From assembly GCA_964384215.1 (NCBI GenBank), contig CAYLLB010000002.1, forward strand, positions 124,001-188,000: a DNA stretch of 64,000 nt. Reading direction: 5' to 3'. The translations under genes were made by a program, and so were the position numbers. Shown here in pieces: positions 53,267 through 62,527 of this stretch (its first letter is position 1; the number at the start of each line of letters is the position of its first letter). The DNA is from JAJFUV01 sp964384215. GTDB taxonomy: Bacteria > Acidobacteriota > Terriglobia > Bryobacterales > Bryobacteraceae. The notes beneath the pieces were generated by a model. That model was not told the DNA's origin and searched no databases. It saw nothing but the letters and a program-made list of their open reading frames with translations.

Positions 53267-56200
53267 CTAGAACGTCAACTTCAGGCCGAACTGGATGTTG
53301 CGCGGCGGATTCGCCTGGCTGGTCAGCATGGTGTAGGTGGCGGCGGAAGGGTTCGTGACCAGCCCGCCGAACCACACCCGGTTGAAGGCGTTGATCATCT
53401 CACACCGGAACTGCAACTTCACACGCTCCTTGTAAACCCAGGTGTTCTTGATGAACGACATGTCCCAGTTGTTGATGGCCGGGACCCTCAGGCCGGGCCA
53501 GTACCATGGGATACGGCGAGCCGTGAAGGCCGGCATGACGGTCATGGACGCGCCGTTGAACCAGTGGTCAATGGTGGCATCGGACCTATCCGGGCTAGTG
53601 CCGGTGGCGATCGCCGCGGGCAACGCCACCGCCGCGCCGGTCTGGTAAATGTACATGGCGCTCCACTGCCAGCCACCGATCAACTTGTCGACAGCGCCGA
53701 CACCCGACTTCAGGCTGCCCGTTCCGAACGGCAATTCGTAAATGATCGCCGTCGACACGCGGTGCGGATTGTCGAACTGGCCGATAGTTCTCGCCGGCGC
53801 TGGATCACTCGGCTCCGTATAGCGCAACTCCTCGATCTGCTTCGAGAAGGTGTAGGCGAGCTGCATGTTCAAGCCATGGCTCATGCGCTTTATGGCGCTG
53901 ACCTGAAGCGAGTGGTAGTCGCTGGTCCCGCCGTCGGTCTTGTACGGTCCGCTTCCACCGGAGTTGCGGTTAATGGCAATGCTGGCGAATTGCGGAAACG
54001 GCTGGAGCAACTGTGCGACGGTGATGGTGCTGGCGCCCAGAGATCCGGCGGAAACGGGTATCAGCCCATAGAACGGATTGGGAACCTTGACATTGAGGCG
54101 GCTGCCCAGAGAATAGTAGCTCTGATAGAAGGTTCCGCCAGTACCGTTCCCTGTTCCGCCGCTGATGATGCGGTTTGCGCTGTCGGCGGCCCCGGTGGAG
54201 AGGAACAGGTGTGCGGCATGCTGGCCGACATAGTTCACCTCCACTTGGATGTCTTTGGTGATCTCATGCTGGAAGCCAAAGCTCCAGCGGTAATTGGCTA
54301 TGTTCTTCCGCCAGTAGTCGTACGGAGTCAGACCTGTGCCAAGTAGCGTCGCAAGCCCCTGAGAAGCTCCGGTCGGTTTGACGAAGCCGTTCGGGTAAGG
54401 GTTGGATAGCGTGTTGGCAGGGGTGAGGCCGCCGTCGAGGCTTGACAGCATTTCCGTCTGCGAAGCGAAGCCCGTGGTATTGACGAACGGCTGCCACCAA
54501 ACCGAGTAGAACATCCCAAAACCCGTACGCAACACCGTCTTCGGGAAGATCCGGTAAGCAAGGCCAACCCGCGGCTGCCAGTTGGTCTTATCGGCCACCT
54601 GGTTCCGCCGGTTGTCCGGCGTGGCGAAGAACAGCCCGCCGTTCACCTGGAAGTTCGCCACCGGTAACTCGGGGATCGGGTTGGCCGCGTAAGCCGCCTT
54701 GGCTTGCGCCGCGATGGGATTCTCGGGGTTCGGATCGAAGCCCAAGTTGCTCTGGTTGTAACGCTCGGTGACTCCCAGGAGCAGGTCGTAGCGGAGACCG
54801 AGGTTTAAAGTCAGTTTCGGCGTGACCTTGAAGTCGTCCTGGAAATACCAGCCATAGAAAGGAGATTGCGGCGCCGTCAACGCCCTGAGGCTGACGTAGT
54901 TGAGTCCGGTGTTTCCCGAGCCGTTGGGATAACCCAGCAGGAAGCTCGCAATCCCATTTCCAAAAATGTTGCCCGACGAGTAGGCGTTGGGTTGGGTAAA
55001 ACCGCGGTCAAAGGTGTACTGGCCGCCAGGGCGGTTGGCGCCCACCGAATTGTTCTGCTTCACCTGGCCCTGGAACCCGAACTTCATCGCGTGAGAACCC
55101 TTTATCTTCGTGACGCCCACATTGTACGAGTAGGTGTTGGTGTGCTCGAACCACTGGCCTTCCGAAGTGCCGATATAGTACATGTCCGAGTTGGTGATCG
55201 TCGGGAAAATCGTCTGCTGCATCTGGCTGACCAGCGAGGCCGGAAAGCCGAGGGTCGTCTGATCGAAACTCGGGTGGGTTCCTTCCTGAGTCCAGCGGGT
55301 ATAACCCACCTGACCAGTGATGACCATGGTGGGACTCACGGTGAAGGCGTCGCTCAACCCGATGGAGTTTTGGGCTCGATTGTTGCCTTCCAGGGCGCCT
55401 ACACCCTGACCGCCGATGTCCCACGGCGTGGGCGTACCAGGGAATCCCTGGTTGTGCGACCAGCGGGCGAATAACCGGTGGCGACCGATGTTGGGATCGA
55501 CGCGCGCGGAGTAATTCTCCCCGTCGTAAGGCGCCGGGACCTGGCTGAAATAGTTGTTGGCCCCGCTATTGGGATCGCCGGGCAGGTTCGCCGTGGGGTA
55601 CCTGGCGATGATATTGGCCGAGATGGGGTTGATCCGATCAGCGGGGATCTTGTTCCCCCCGAACGGGATGCGAGCGCCGGACAGCGGGGAGGTTGTCGTC
55701 AGGGGATCGGCGATCTGCATGAGGGCGCCCTGCGGGTTCAAAGTCTGGGAGAAGTCGCCGGTGCGCTGGAGCGCCGTGGGCACGGTGAACCTGTACGTCG
55801 TCGGGGTGCGCTGGCGCAGACCTTCGAAGTTGAAGAACCAGAACACCTTGTTCTTCACCACGGGGCCGCCGGCGGTCAAACCGTATTGGTTGAAGCGGAA
55901 AACGGGGCGGGGTGAAACGGGAGTCCCGTCGGCTTTGCTGCCGGCCTTGTTGGCGAAAAACGAGTTGGCGTTGAGCTTGTCGTTGCGCAGGAATTCCCAT
56001 AGGCTGCCGTGGAATTCGTTGGTGCCGCTCTTGGTCGAAACGTTCACGAACATTCCGCCGCCGTGACCGTATTCGGCGTCCAAGGCGTTGGTCTGCACCG
56101 TGAATTCCTCCACATTGTCGAGAGTCGGAATGTAGCAGACGCGGTCGGAGACATTGTTGGGAATGCCGTCCATCAGGAATTCGTTGGTGCGGTTGTTTGC

Positions 56201-56752
56201 GCCCGATGCCGAGGTGTACGACGTGTTGTCGATGTCGATCAGGCCGTTGGTGGAACCAGTGGGCGAGTTGTTGGTGATGCCCGGAGCCAGGTTGATCAGC
56301 ATCAGGACATTGCGTGCGAGCAAGGGCATATCGGTAACCACCCGCTGCGTAACGTTGCGACTGACCGCGGACGTGGACGTTTCAAGCAGCGGCGCGGCGC
56401 CCGTGACCTGCACCGACTCAGTCACAGCACCTAGCTCCAGGGTAAAGTCAGCCGTGGAGCGGATACCCGTCCTTACGACGATCTGCTGGGTTCCCTTCTT
56501 GAACCCGGTCCTCTCAGCCGCCACTTCGTAACGGCCGGGATTGACCAGCGGGAAGAAGAAGTACCCGCTGTCATTGGTGGTGGCATCGCGGCTGACCCCT
56601 GTATCCAAGCCCGTCAGGCTAACCTTGATGCCGGTCAGAAGGGCACCGGACGGATCCTTGACGGTTCCATCCACAGTGCCGACGGGAAGTACCTGGGCTG
56701 AAAGCAAAGCTAGCAGCCCGAAGCAAAAGCAAAAGCCCAGTTTTCGAAGCAT
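53267..56752 (-). CDS. Oar-like TonB-dependent receptor with N-terminal carboxypeptidase-regulatory domain (copy 1)
   Basis: A 1161-residue outer-membrane protein. Signal peptide (residues 1-20), then a CarboxypepD-reg beta-sandwich (about 25-105, with GTVDGTVKDPSGALL), a plug domain with NEFLMDGIPNN and the VCYIPTLDN segment, and a large beta barrel ending in a terminal aromatic strand (QFGLKLTF). Oar-type receptors take up large oligomers or proteins. The ATG has GGGAGGG before it, in a leader shared with copy 2. Confidence 0.9.
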   Translation of the reverse strand: MLRKLGFCFCFGLLALLSAQVLPVGTVDGTVKDPSGALLTGIKVSLTGLDTGVSRDATTNDSGYFFFPLVNPGRYEVAAERTGFKKGTQQIVVRTGIRSTADFTLELGAVTESVQVTGAAPLLETSTSAVSRNVTQRVVTDMPLLARNVLMLINLAPGITNNSPTGSTNGLIDIDNTSYTSASGANNRTNEFLMDGIPNNVSDRVCYIPTLDNVEEFTVQTNALDAEYGHGGGMFVNVSTKSGTNEFHGSLWEFLRNDKLNANSFFANKAGSKADGTPVSPRPVFRFNQYGLTAGGPVVKNKVFWFFNFEGLRQRTPTTYRFTVPTALQRTGDFSQTLNPQGALMQIADPLTTTSPLSGARIPFGGNKIPADRINPISANIIARYPTANLPGDPNSGANNYFSQVPAPYDGENYSARVDPNIGRHRLFARWSHNQGFPGTPTPWDIGGQGVGALEGNNRAQNSIGLSDAFTVSPTMVITGQVGYTRWTQEGTHPSFDQTTLGFPASLVSQMQQTIFPTITNSDMYYIGTSEGQWFEHTNTYSYNVGVTKIKGSHAMKFGFQGQVKQNNSVGANRPGGQYTFDRGFTQPNAYSSGNIFGNGIASFLLGYPNGSGNTGLNYVSLRALTAPQSPFYGWYFQDDFKVTPKLTLNLGLRYDLLLGVTERYNQSNLGFDPNPENPIAAQAKAAYAANPIPELPVANFQVNGGLFFATPDNRRNQVADKTNWQPRVGLAYRIFPKTVLRTGFGMFYSVWWQPFVNTTGFASQTEMLSSLDGGLTPANTLSNPYPNGFVKPTGASQGLATLLGTGLTPYDYWRKNIANYRWSFGFQHEITKDIQVEVNYVGQHAAHLFLSTGAADSANRIISGGTGNGTGGTFYQSYYSLGSRLNVKVPNPFYGLIPVSAGSLGASTITVAQLLQPFPQFASIAINRNSGGSGPYKTDGGTSDYHSLQVSAIKRMSHGLNMQLAYTFSKQIEELRYTEPSDPAPARTIGQFDNPHRVSTAIIYELPFGTGSLKSGVGAVDKLIGGWQWSAMYIYQTGAAVALPAAIATGTSPDRSDATIDHWFNGASMTVMPAFTARRIPWYWPGLRVPAINNWDMSFIKNTWVYKERVKLQFRCEMINAFNRVWFGGLVTNPSAATYTMLTSQANPPRNIQFGLKLTF

Positions 56753-56819
56753 ACTCCCTCCCCTTGCGAAAATGCCCCTTTTTTCGAAGATGCCCCTGTG
56801 TTACCCGAACTCTAGCTCA

Positions 56820-56848
56820 ATTTTATGGCTGGGTGAAGGCACGGTCAA
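56820..56848 (-). promoter_or_regulatory. Promoter of Oar-like copy 1
   Basis: On the minus strand TTGACC, 17 bases, TAAAAT. The same arrangement and flanking bases recur before copy 2, which supports it as a real promoter. The 5' leader would be about 60 bases. Confidence 0.7.
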
Positions 56849-56963
56849 TACGAAAACGGCGCCTTCGCGACGAATTGACATCGGATACTGAACGATGGCC
56901 GATCAGCCGGACTACCAATGCCGATAGGCACATCGGAAGCCGGAGGGAGTAGTTCGTATCGAC

Positions 56964-56994
56964 AAAAAACGGGGGGAAGCTTGCGCTTCCCCCC
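56964..56994 (-). terminator. Terminator of Oar-like copy 2
   Basis: On the minus strand a perfect 10-bp stem (GGGGGGAAGC / GCTTCCCCCC) with a 4-base loop, followed by G and a T6 run. It is 26 bases past the stop. Confidence 0.9.
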
Positions 56995-57020
56995 AGTGAT
57001 ATTCACCGAATCAGATCAGG

Positions 57021-60000
57021 CTAGAAAGTCAACTTCAAGCCCATCTGGATGTTGCGCGGGTTGTTCCTCGTGCTTGTCAATTGAGTGAACGTGCCGCTGG
57101 TGACACTTGTGTCCAAACCGCTGAACAGCGGACGATTGAAGGCGTTCACGAACTCGGCCCGGTACTGGAGCCTCACGCGCTCCTTGTACAACCAGGTGTT
57201 CTTGATGAAGCCCATGTCCCAATTGTTGATGGAAGGAACCCGCAGGTCGTTCCACATGTAGGGGATGCGGCGAGCCGTGAATGACGGCATCACTTTGAAC
57301 GCATCGCCGTTGAAGTAGTGTGCGATGGTCCGGTTGTCTATCTTGGGGCTAACGCCGGTGGCGATCACACTGGGCAGCCATGCCGCCTGGCCCACTTGCC
57401 AGATATACAAGGCGCTCCACTGCCAGCCGCCGATCAACTTGTTAACGATGGCGGAGCCAGACCTCAAGCTCCCGGTGCCGAACGGCATCTCGTAAATGAT
57501 GCCCATCGAGACGCGGTGCGGGTTATCGAACTCGCCGATCATCTTGGAGGGCTCAGGGTCGCTGGGTTCGATATAGCGCAGCTTCTCGAGGTTCTTGGAC
57601 CAAGTGTAAGCCGCCTGCGCCGTCAGCCCATGGCTGAGGCGCTTGTTGACGGTCATCTGCAGAGAGTGATAGTAGCTGTCCCCTCCCGTGTTCCGTTGGA
57701 GACTGTACCCATTCTCCGGGAAATGCGGGAACGGCACCAGCAACTGCCTGACAGTCACTTTCGTTCCGGCCAAGTTGTTCGCCGCGGGAGCGGGAATCAA
57801 ACCATAGAACGGGTTCGCAACCTGCACGTTCAGCCGGGAGCCCAGCGCGTAATACTTCTGGTCCAGATAGTTCTTGTTGCGATCGTTGTCCCCCGTTCCC
57901 GTCGAGAGCGGCAGCTTCGTGCCGCGCTGCCCGACGTAGTTGATCTCCACCATGATTTCCTTGGTGAGTTCCTGCTGGAAACCAAAGCTCCAGCGGTAGT
58001 TGCGCTGGTTCTTCCGCCAGTAGTCATACGTGCCGGTGATGCTGTTCCCCAGGAGCGTCTTAAGACCGTCCCTTGCCCCGGTGGGCTGCACCAGGCCGGT
58101 CGGGAAGGGGTTGGTGATAGTGTTGTACGGCGTCAGGTTGCCGTCGATACTGTTGAGCATCGTGGTGGTCGCGACAAAACCGGTGGCCCTCACGAACGGC
58201 TGCCACCAGACTGAGTAGAAGATCCCAAAGCCCGTGCGCAACACGGTCTTGGGCAGAATGCGATAGGCCAGGCCGACACGCGGCCCCCAAGAACGTTTGT
58301 CGAGAATGAGGTTTCCGCGGTTCTCAGGAGTCGCATAGAACAAGCCGCCTTTGACCTTGAAGTCCGACACTGCCAACTCGGGGATCGGGCTGGCTGCGTA
58401 AGCCGCCTTCGCGGCAGCCTCGATGGGGCTTGCCACGCTCTCGTCAAAGCCCAGCAAGCTACGGTTGTACCGCTCGGTGGTGCCGAAGAGCAGTTCGTAG
58501 CGCATTCCCAGGTTCAAGGTCAATTTCGGCGTCACCTTGAAGTCGTCCTGGAAGTACCAGCCATAAAAGGGAGCCTGAGGGGCGGGCGCCTCGCGGAATC
58601 CCATGGACCCGCTGCTGGCGTAACCAAGCAGGAAGGTGGCGATTCCATTACCCTGGTTGTTGCCCGACTGATACGGGTTAGGCTGGGTAAAATCGCGGCC
58701 GAAACTGAATACACCTCCCGCGTGCGGTCCGCCGGGGATGGAGTTATTCTGCTTCACCTGGCCCTGGAAGCCGAACTTCATGTTGTGGCTGCCTGCGATC
58801 TTGGTCGCGCCCGCGTTGAACGAATACGTATTGGTGTGCTCGAACCACCGGCTCTCCCCGGCGCCCAAGCCGGCGGCGTCTGTGATGCTCATGTTCGGGA
58901 AGATGGGCTGCTGCTGCAAGGAAGCAAAGTAGCTGGAGAAACCGAGCTTGGTCACATCGAAGTCCGGATAGTAGCCTTCCTGGGTCCAACGGGTGTAGCC
59001 CCCCTGCAAGGTGACGACCATCGTCGGGCCGAAGGTAATGGCATCACTCAGTCCGATCGACGTCTGGGCGCGGTTGTTGCCCACCATTTCCCCAACACCC
59101 CTGCCTCCGATATCGAAGTAGCTGGGACTCTGGTTGGGGTTGCCCTGGTTCTTGGACCAGCGGCCGAACAGGCGATGCTTGTTGAAATTCGGATCTATTC
59201 GCACGGCATAGTTCTCGCCATCGATGAGCTTTGGTATCTGCGCATAGAAGTTGTTGGTGCCGGTGTTAGGATCGCCGGGTACGTTGGGCATGGGGAATCG
59301 CGCCAGGACATTGGTGGCAATCTGGTTGATCCGGCTGGCTGGGATCTTGTTGCCACTGAAGAGCACGCGCCCGGTGCCGTCCGGCTTGGTAGTCGTGGGA
59401 TCGGCAATCTGGAACAGGACGCCCGCGGAATTATAGGTCTGCGAAAAATCTCCCGTGCGCTGTAATGCGGTGGGTGTGGTGAATCTGGCCGTCACGGGAC
59501 TTCGCTCGATGACCTTTTCAAAATTGAAGAACGCGAACATCTTGTTCTTGATGATGGGACCGCCGGCCGTGAGCCCAAACTGGTTGAAGTGATAGGGTGC
59601 CCGCGGAGTACCGTACTTGTTGTTGAAGAAGTAGTTGGCGTTCAGTTTGTCGTTGCGCATGAACTCATACGCGCTTCCGTGGAACTCATTGGTACCGCTC
59701 TTGGTGGCGACGTTGACGTACATGCCGCCGCCGTGACCGTATTCGGCGTCCAGGGCGTTCGTCTGAATGTTGAACTCCTCGACGTCATCCACGCTCGGAA
59801 TGTAGCAGACGCGGTCGGAGACATTGTTGGGAATGCCGTCCATCAGGAATTCGTTCTGCCGGCTGCCGGCGCCGTTGGCCGATGTGTAGGACACACTGTC
59901 AATGTCCGTGAGGCCGAGTGTGTTTCCCGTCGGCGTGTTGTTGGTGATGCCGGGCGCCAGATTGATCAGCATGAGCGGGTTGCGTCCCAGCAGCGGCAGT

Positions 60001-60422
60001 TCCGTAATGACTTTCGTCTGCACGTTGCGGCTGACCGAGGACGTGGATGTTTCGAGCAGCGCCGCCTGCGCGCTCACCTGGACCGACTCGGTAATCTGCC
60101 CGAGTTCCAGAGTGAAGTCCGCCGTGGACCGCCTGCCGGTCTGAACTAGGATCTCCTGGGTTCCCTTCTTGAAACCGGCTTTCTCAACCGCTACTTCATA
60201 CCTGCCGGGTTGCACCAGCGGGAAGAAGAAGTACCCGATGTCGTTGGTTGTGGCGTCGCGGCTCTGTCCGGTCTCGATGTTTTTGAGTGTAACCTTGGTG
60301 CCGGCCAGCAACGCGGACGAAGGGTCCTTGACCGTGCCGTCCACTGTGCCAACCGGAAGTACTTGGGCGGTGAGAGCAGTCACCAGCCCGAAGCAAAGGC
60401 ATGCAAGAAACTTCTGAAGCAT
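57021..60422 (-). CDS. Oar-like TonB-dependent receptor (copy 2)
   Basis: A 1133-residue outer-membrane protein and close paralog of copy 1 in the same order: signal peptide, carboxypeptidase-regulatory domain (VDGTVKDPSSALL), plug with NEFLMDGIPNN, barrel, and C-terminus QMGLKLTF. A 61-base stretch is identical in the two genes. Start is ATG at complement 60420-60422 with GGGAGGG upstream. A longer frame begins 27 bases earlier but lacks a ribosome site. It probably imports a different polymer from copy 1. Confidence 0.92.
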   Translation of the reverse strand: MLQKFLACLCFGLVTALTAQVLPVGTVDGTVKDPSSALLAGTKVTLKNIETGQSRDATTNDIGYFFFPLVQPGRYEVAVEKAGFKKGTQEILVQTGRRSTADFTLELGQITESVQVSAQAALLETSTSSVSRNVQTKVITELPLLGRNPLMLINLAPGITNNTPTGNTLGLTDIDSVSYTSANGAGSRQNEFLMDGIPNNVSDRVCYIPSVDDVEEFNIQTNALDAEYGHGGGMYVNVATKSGTNEFHGSAYEFMRNDKLNANYFFNNKYGTPRAPYHFNQFGLTAGGPIIKNKMFAFFNFEKVIERSPVTARFTTPTALQRTGDFSQTYNSAGVLFQIADPTTTKPDGTGRVLFSGNKIPASRINQIATNVLARFPMPNVPGDPNTGTNNFYAQIPKLIDGENYAVRIDPNFNKHRLFGRWSKNQGNPNQSPSYFDIGGRGVGEMVGNNRAQTSIGLSDAITFGPTMVVTLQGGYTRWTQEGYYPDFDVTKLGFSSYFASLQQQPIFPNMSITDAAGLGAGESRWFEHTNTYSFNAGATKIAGSHNMKFGFQGQVKQNNSIPGGPHAGGVFSFGRDFTQPNPYQSGNNQGNGIATFLLGYASSGSMGFREAPAPQAPFYGWYFQDDFKVTPKLTLNLGMRYELLFGTTERYNRSLLGFDESVASPIEAAAKAAYAASPIPELAVSDFKVKGGLFYATPENRGNLILDKRSWGPRVGLAYRILPKTVLRTGFGIFYSVWWQPFVRATGFVATTTMLNSIDGNLTPYNTITNPFPTGLVQPTGARDGLKTLLGNSITGTYDYWRKNQRNYRWSFGFQQELTKEIMVEINYVGQRGTKLPLSTGTGDNDRNKNYLDQKYYALGSRLNVQVANPFYGLIPAPAANNLAGTKVTVRQLLVPFPHFPENGYSLQRNTGGDSYYHSLQMTVNKRLSHGLTAQAAYTWSKNLEKLRYIEPSDPEPSKMIGEFDNPHRVSMGIIYEMPFGTGSLRSGSAIVNKLIGGWQWSALYIWQVGQAAWLPSVIATGVSPKIDNRTIAHYFNGDAFKVMPSFTARRIPYMWNDLRVPSINNWDMGFIKNTWLYKERVRLQYRAEFVNAFNRPLFSGLDTSVTSGTFTQLTSTRNNPRNIQMGLKLTF

Positions 60423-60471
60423 ATTCCCTCCCCATGGGAAAATTGACATTGCCGGTCTGAGCTTCAGGTCA

Positions 60472-60500
60472 ATTGTATGGTGAAGTCAAGATTCGGTCAA
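60472..60500 (-). promoter_or_regulatory. Promoter of Oar-like copy 2
   Basis: On the minus strand TTGACC, 17 bases, TACAAT. The 17-base spacing and -35 are identical to the promoter of copy 1, and flanks align. It lies in the divergent region before the NlpC/P60 gene. Confidence 0.7.
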
Positions 60501-60526
60501 CAAGGAAATGGCGCCGGTGCGAAGAT

Positions 60527-61357
60527 ATGAAACTTGGAATCGCTTTACTGCTTATGACCTCCTTTTCGACGCGCAGTTTGGTCACCCGGCCAGTCGCAAA
60601 TCTCTACAAGAGCCCCGCGAAGGACGTCGAGGTAGTCTCCCAAGCTATCTACGGCACGGAGGTTGAGGTTCTGGAGGAAAGGGCCGGTTGGATCCGCGTA
60701 CGGACGCCGGACACTTACCAGGGATGGATGTGGCAAGGAGATGTCATACGCAACAATGCCAGAAGGCCGCGAGGCGGCATCGTCACAGTGGACAGCCTGT
60801 TCGCGAACCTGTACGCGCAGCCGAGCATCTCGAAGCAGGCCCCGATGCTCACGGTGCCTTACGAGACCAGACTGGAAACGGTCGATTCGAAGAAGCAACA
60901 GTCCGGCGAGCGCTGGCTTCAGGTGTATCTGGTGGACGGTGGCACTGCCTGGGTGGAGGAAGCCGCAGTCACAGTGCATTCAGAGAATCTGAACGTCGAA
61001 AAAACAATTGAGCATGCGAAAAGGTTTGTGGGTCTCCCTTACCTGTGGGGCGGAGTGTCCACCTACGGCTTTGACTGCTCAGGCTTCGTCCAGATGTTAG
61101 GCCGCCGCCGGGGCGTCAACCTTCCGCGCGACGCCCGGCTGCAAGTGCATTGGAACGGGTTCCAGGAAGTGCTGAAGCCTGACTGGCGCCGCGGGGATTT
61201 TCTCTACTTCGGACAGTCGCTCGACCGGGTCACGCACACCGGCATATACATGGGCGGGGGGATGATGATTCACGCGGCGCCGCCCTGTATTAGAATCCAG
61301 GCAGTGGACGAGGTCATGCAAACCAGGGGCCATGTTTTTGGAAGGAGACTGAAGTGA
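60527..61357 (+). CDS. Secreted NlpC/P60 peptidase with SH3b domains
   Basis: A 276-residue protein. Signal peptide (about 1-20), two bacterial SH3-like domains (about 25-75, VANLYKSPAKD; and 85-150, LFANLYAQPS) and the C-terminal NlpC/P60 domain with catalytic Cys in GFDCSGFVQ (near residue 185), His in THTGIYMGGG and a late HAAPP. It cuts gamma-D-glutamyl-diaminopimelate bonds in murein peptides, like YkfC of Bacillus. Its stop overlaps the GTG of a dipeptide epimerase, so the two act in one muropeptide breakdown route. Confidence 0.9.
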   Translation: MKLGIALLLMTSFSTRSLVTRPVANLYKSPAKDVEVVSQAIYGTEVEVLEERAGWIRVRTPDTYQGWMWQGDVIRNNARRPRGGIVTVDSLFANLYAQPSISKQAPMLTVPYETRLETVDSKKQQSGERWLQVYLVDGGTAWVEEAAVTVHSENLNVEKTIEHAKRFVGLPYLWGGVSTYGFDCSGFVQMLGRRRGVNLPRDARLQVHWNGFQEVLKPDWRRGDFLYFGQSLDRVTHTGIYMGGGMMIHAAPPCIRIQAVDEVMQTRGHVFGRRLK

Positions 61358-62448
61358 ACCGGCGGGAGTGGTGGAAGACGTTCGGGTCGGTGGCCGTCGT
61401 GCCGCGCCTGGCGCACGGAGCGGGCAACACACTGGAGACCTCGATCGTCCGCCTCAAGTTGCGCCACACCTGGACGACCACCATGTCGTCGAGCGAATAC
61501 CGCGACACGCTGCACGTGCGGTTCACCTCCGGTGGGATCACAGGATACGGCGAGGGCGCGCCCATCGTGCGTTACAAGGAAGATGCCGCCAGCGCACAAC
61601 GCGCCGTGGAATCGGTGCGCGATCTGCTGACCACGGCGGATCCGAGGGAATTCGCCAAGCTCAATGCCGGGATCTTTCAGCGCATCGAAGGCGAGTACGC
61701 GGCTAAGGCCGCCCTGGACATCGCCCTCATGGATTGGGCGGGCAAGAAGTTCGGCGTGCCGTTGTACCGGTACTACGGCCTGGACAAGAACGACACGCCG
61801 GTGACAACGTTCACCATCGGCATGGACAAGCCGGACGTGGTGCGCGCCAAGGTGCGCGAGGCCGAGGCGTTTCCGGTGCTCAAGGTGAAGGTCGGGCTCG
61901 ACACGGACGAAGAGATGATCGCCGCCGTGCGCAGCGCCACCCGAAAGCCGCTGCGCGTGGACGCCAACGAAGGCTGGAAGAGCAAGGAAATTGCGGTCCG
62001 CAAGATCGAATGGCTGCAGTCGCAAGGTGTCGAATTCGTCGAGCAACCAATGCCCGCCTACATGCTAGATGAAATCGGGTGGGTGAAACAGCGCGTGCAG
62101 ATGCCCCTGATCGCGGATGAATCCTGCCTGCACCCGCAGGACATTCCCAAACTGGTGGGCGCGTTCGACGGGGTCAACATTAAGCTGATGAAGTGCGGCG
62201 GGATGCAGGAAGCCTTCCGCATGATCCAGATCGCGCGCGCGCTGGGCCTGAAAGTGATGTTGGGGTGTATGATCGAAAGCTCGGTGGGCGTCGCCGCAGC
62301 CGCGCAACTGTCGCCGCTGGTGGATTACGCCGACTTGGATGGGAACCTGCTGATTTCGAACGATCCTTACACCGGTTTGCGGGTAGAGCGCGGTAAGATT
62401 CTGCTGCCGGACGCGCCGGGATTGGGCGTCGCGCCGAAGCGCGCGTGA
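61354..62448 (+). CDS. L-Ala-D/L-Glu dipeptide epimerase, with RR leader
   Basis: An enolase-superfamily enzyme of 364 residues that turns L-Ala-D-Glu from murein into L-Ala-L-Glu. It has the MLE/epimerase features: KVKVGLD (the Lys pair region), VDANEGW, VEQPMP and IADESC, and KLMKCGGM with the second catalytic Lys. The N-terminus is a Tat-like leader (NRREWWKTFGSVAVVP), unexpected for a normally cytoplasmic enzyme. GTG start inside the NlpC stop. YkfB/YkfC pairs in Bacillus have the same partner logic. Confidence 0.85.
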   Translation: MNRREWWKTFGSVAVVPRLAHGAGNTLETSIVRLKLRHTWTTTMSSSEYRDTLHVRFTSGGITGYGEGAPIVRYKEDAASAQRAVESVRDLLTTADPREFAKLNAGIFQRIEGEYAAKAALDIALMDWAGKKFGVPLYRYYGLDKNDTPVTTFTIGMDKPDVVRAKVREAEAFPVLKVKVGLDTDEEMIAAVRSATRKPLRVDANEGWKSKEIAVRKIEWLQSQGVEFVEQPMPAYMLDEIGWVKQRVQMPLIADESCLHPQDIPKLVGAFDGVNIKLMKCGGMQEAFRMIQIARALGLKVMLGCMIESSVGVAAAAQLSPLVDYADLDGNLLISNDPYTGLRVERGKILLPDAPGLGVAPKRA

Positions 62449-62527
62449 AGGGCGGCTAGCTACCAGGCGGGAAGACCGTTGTAGTATGCTGAAGTTTGAA
62501 TTGATGAATGTTTTGGAGGTTTCATCC

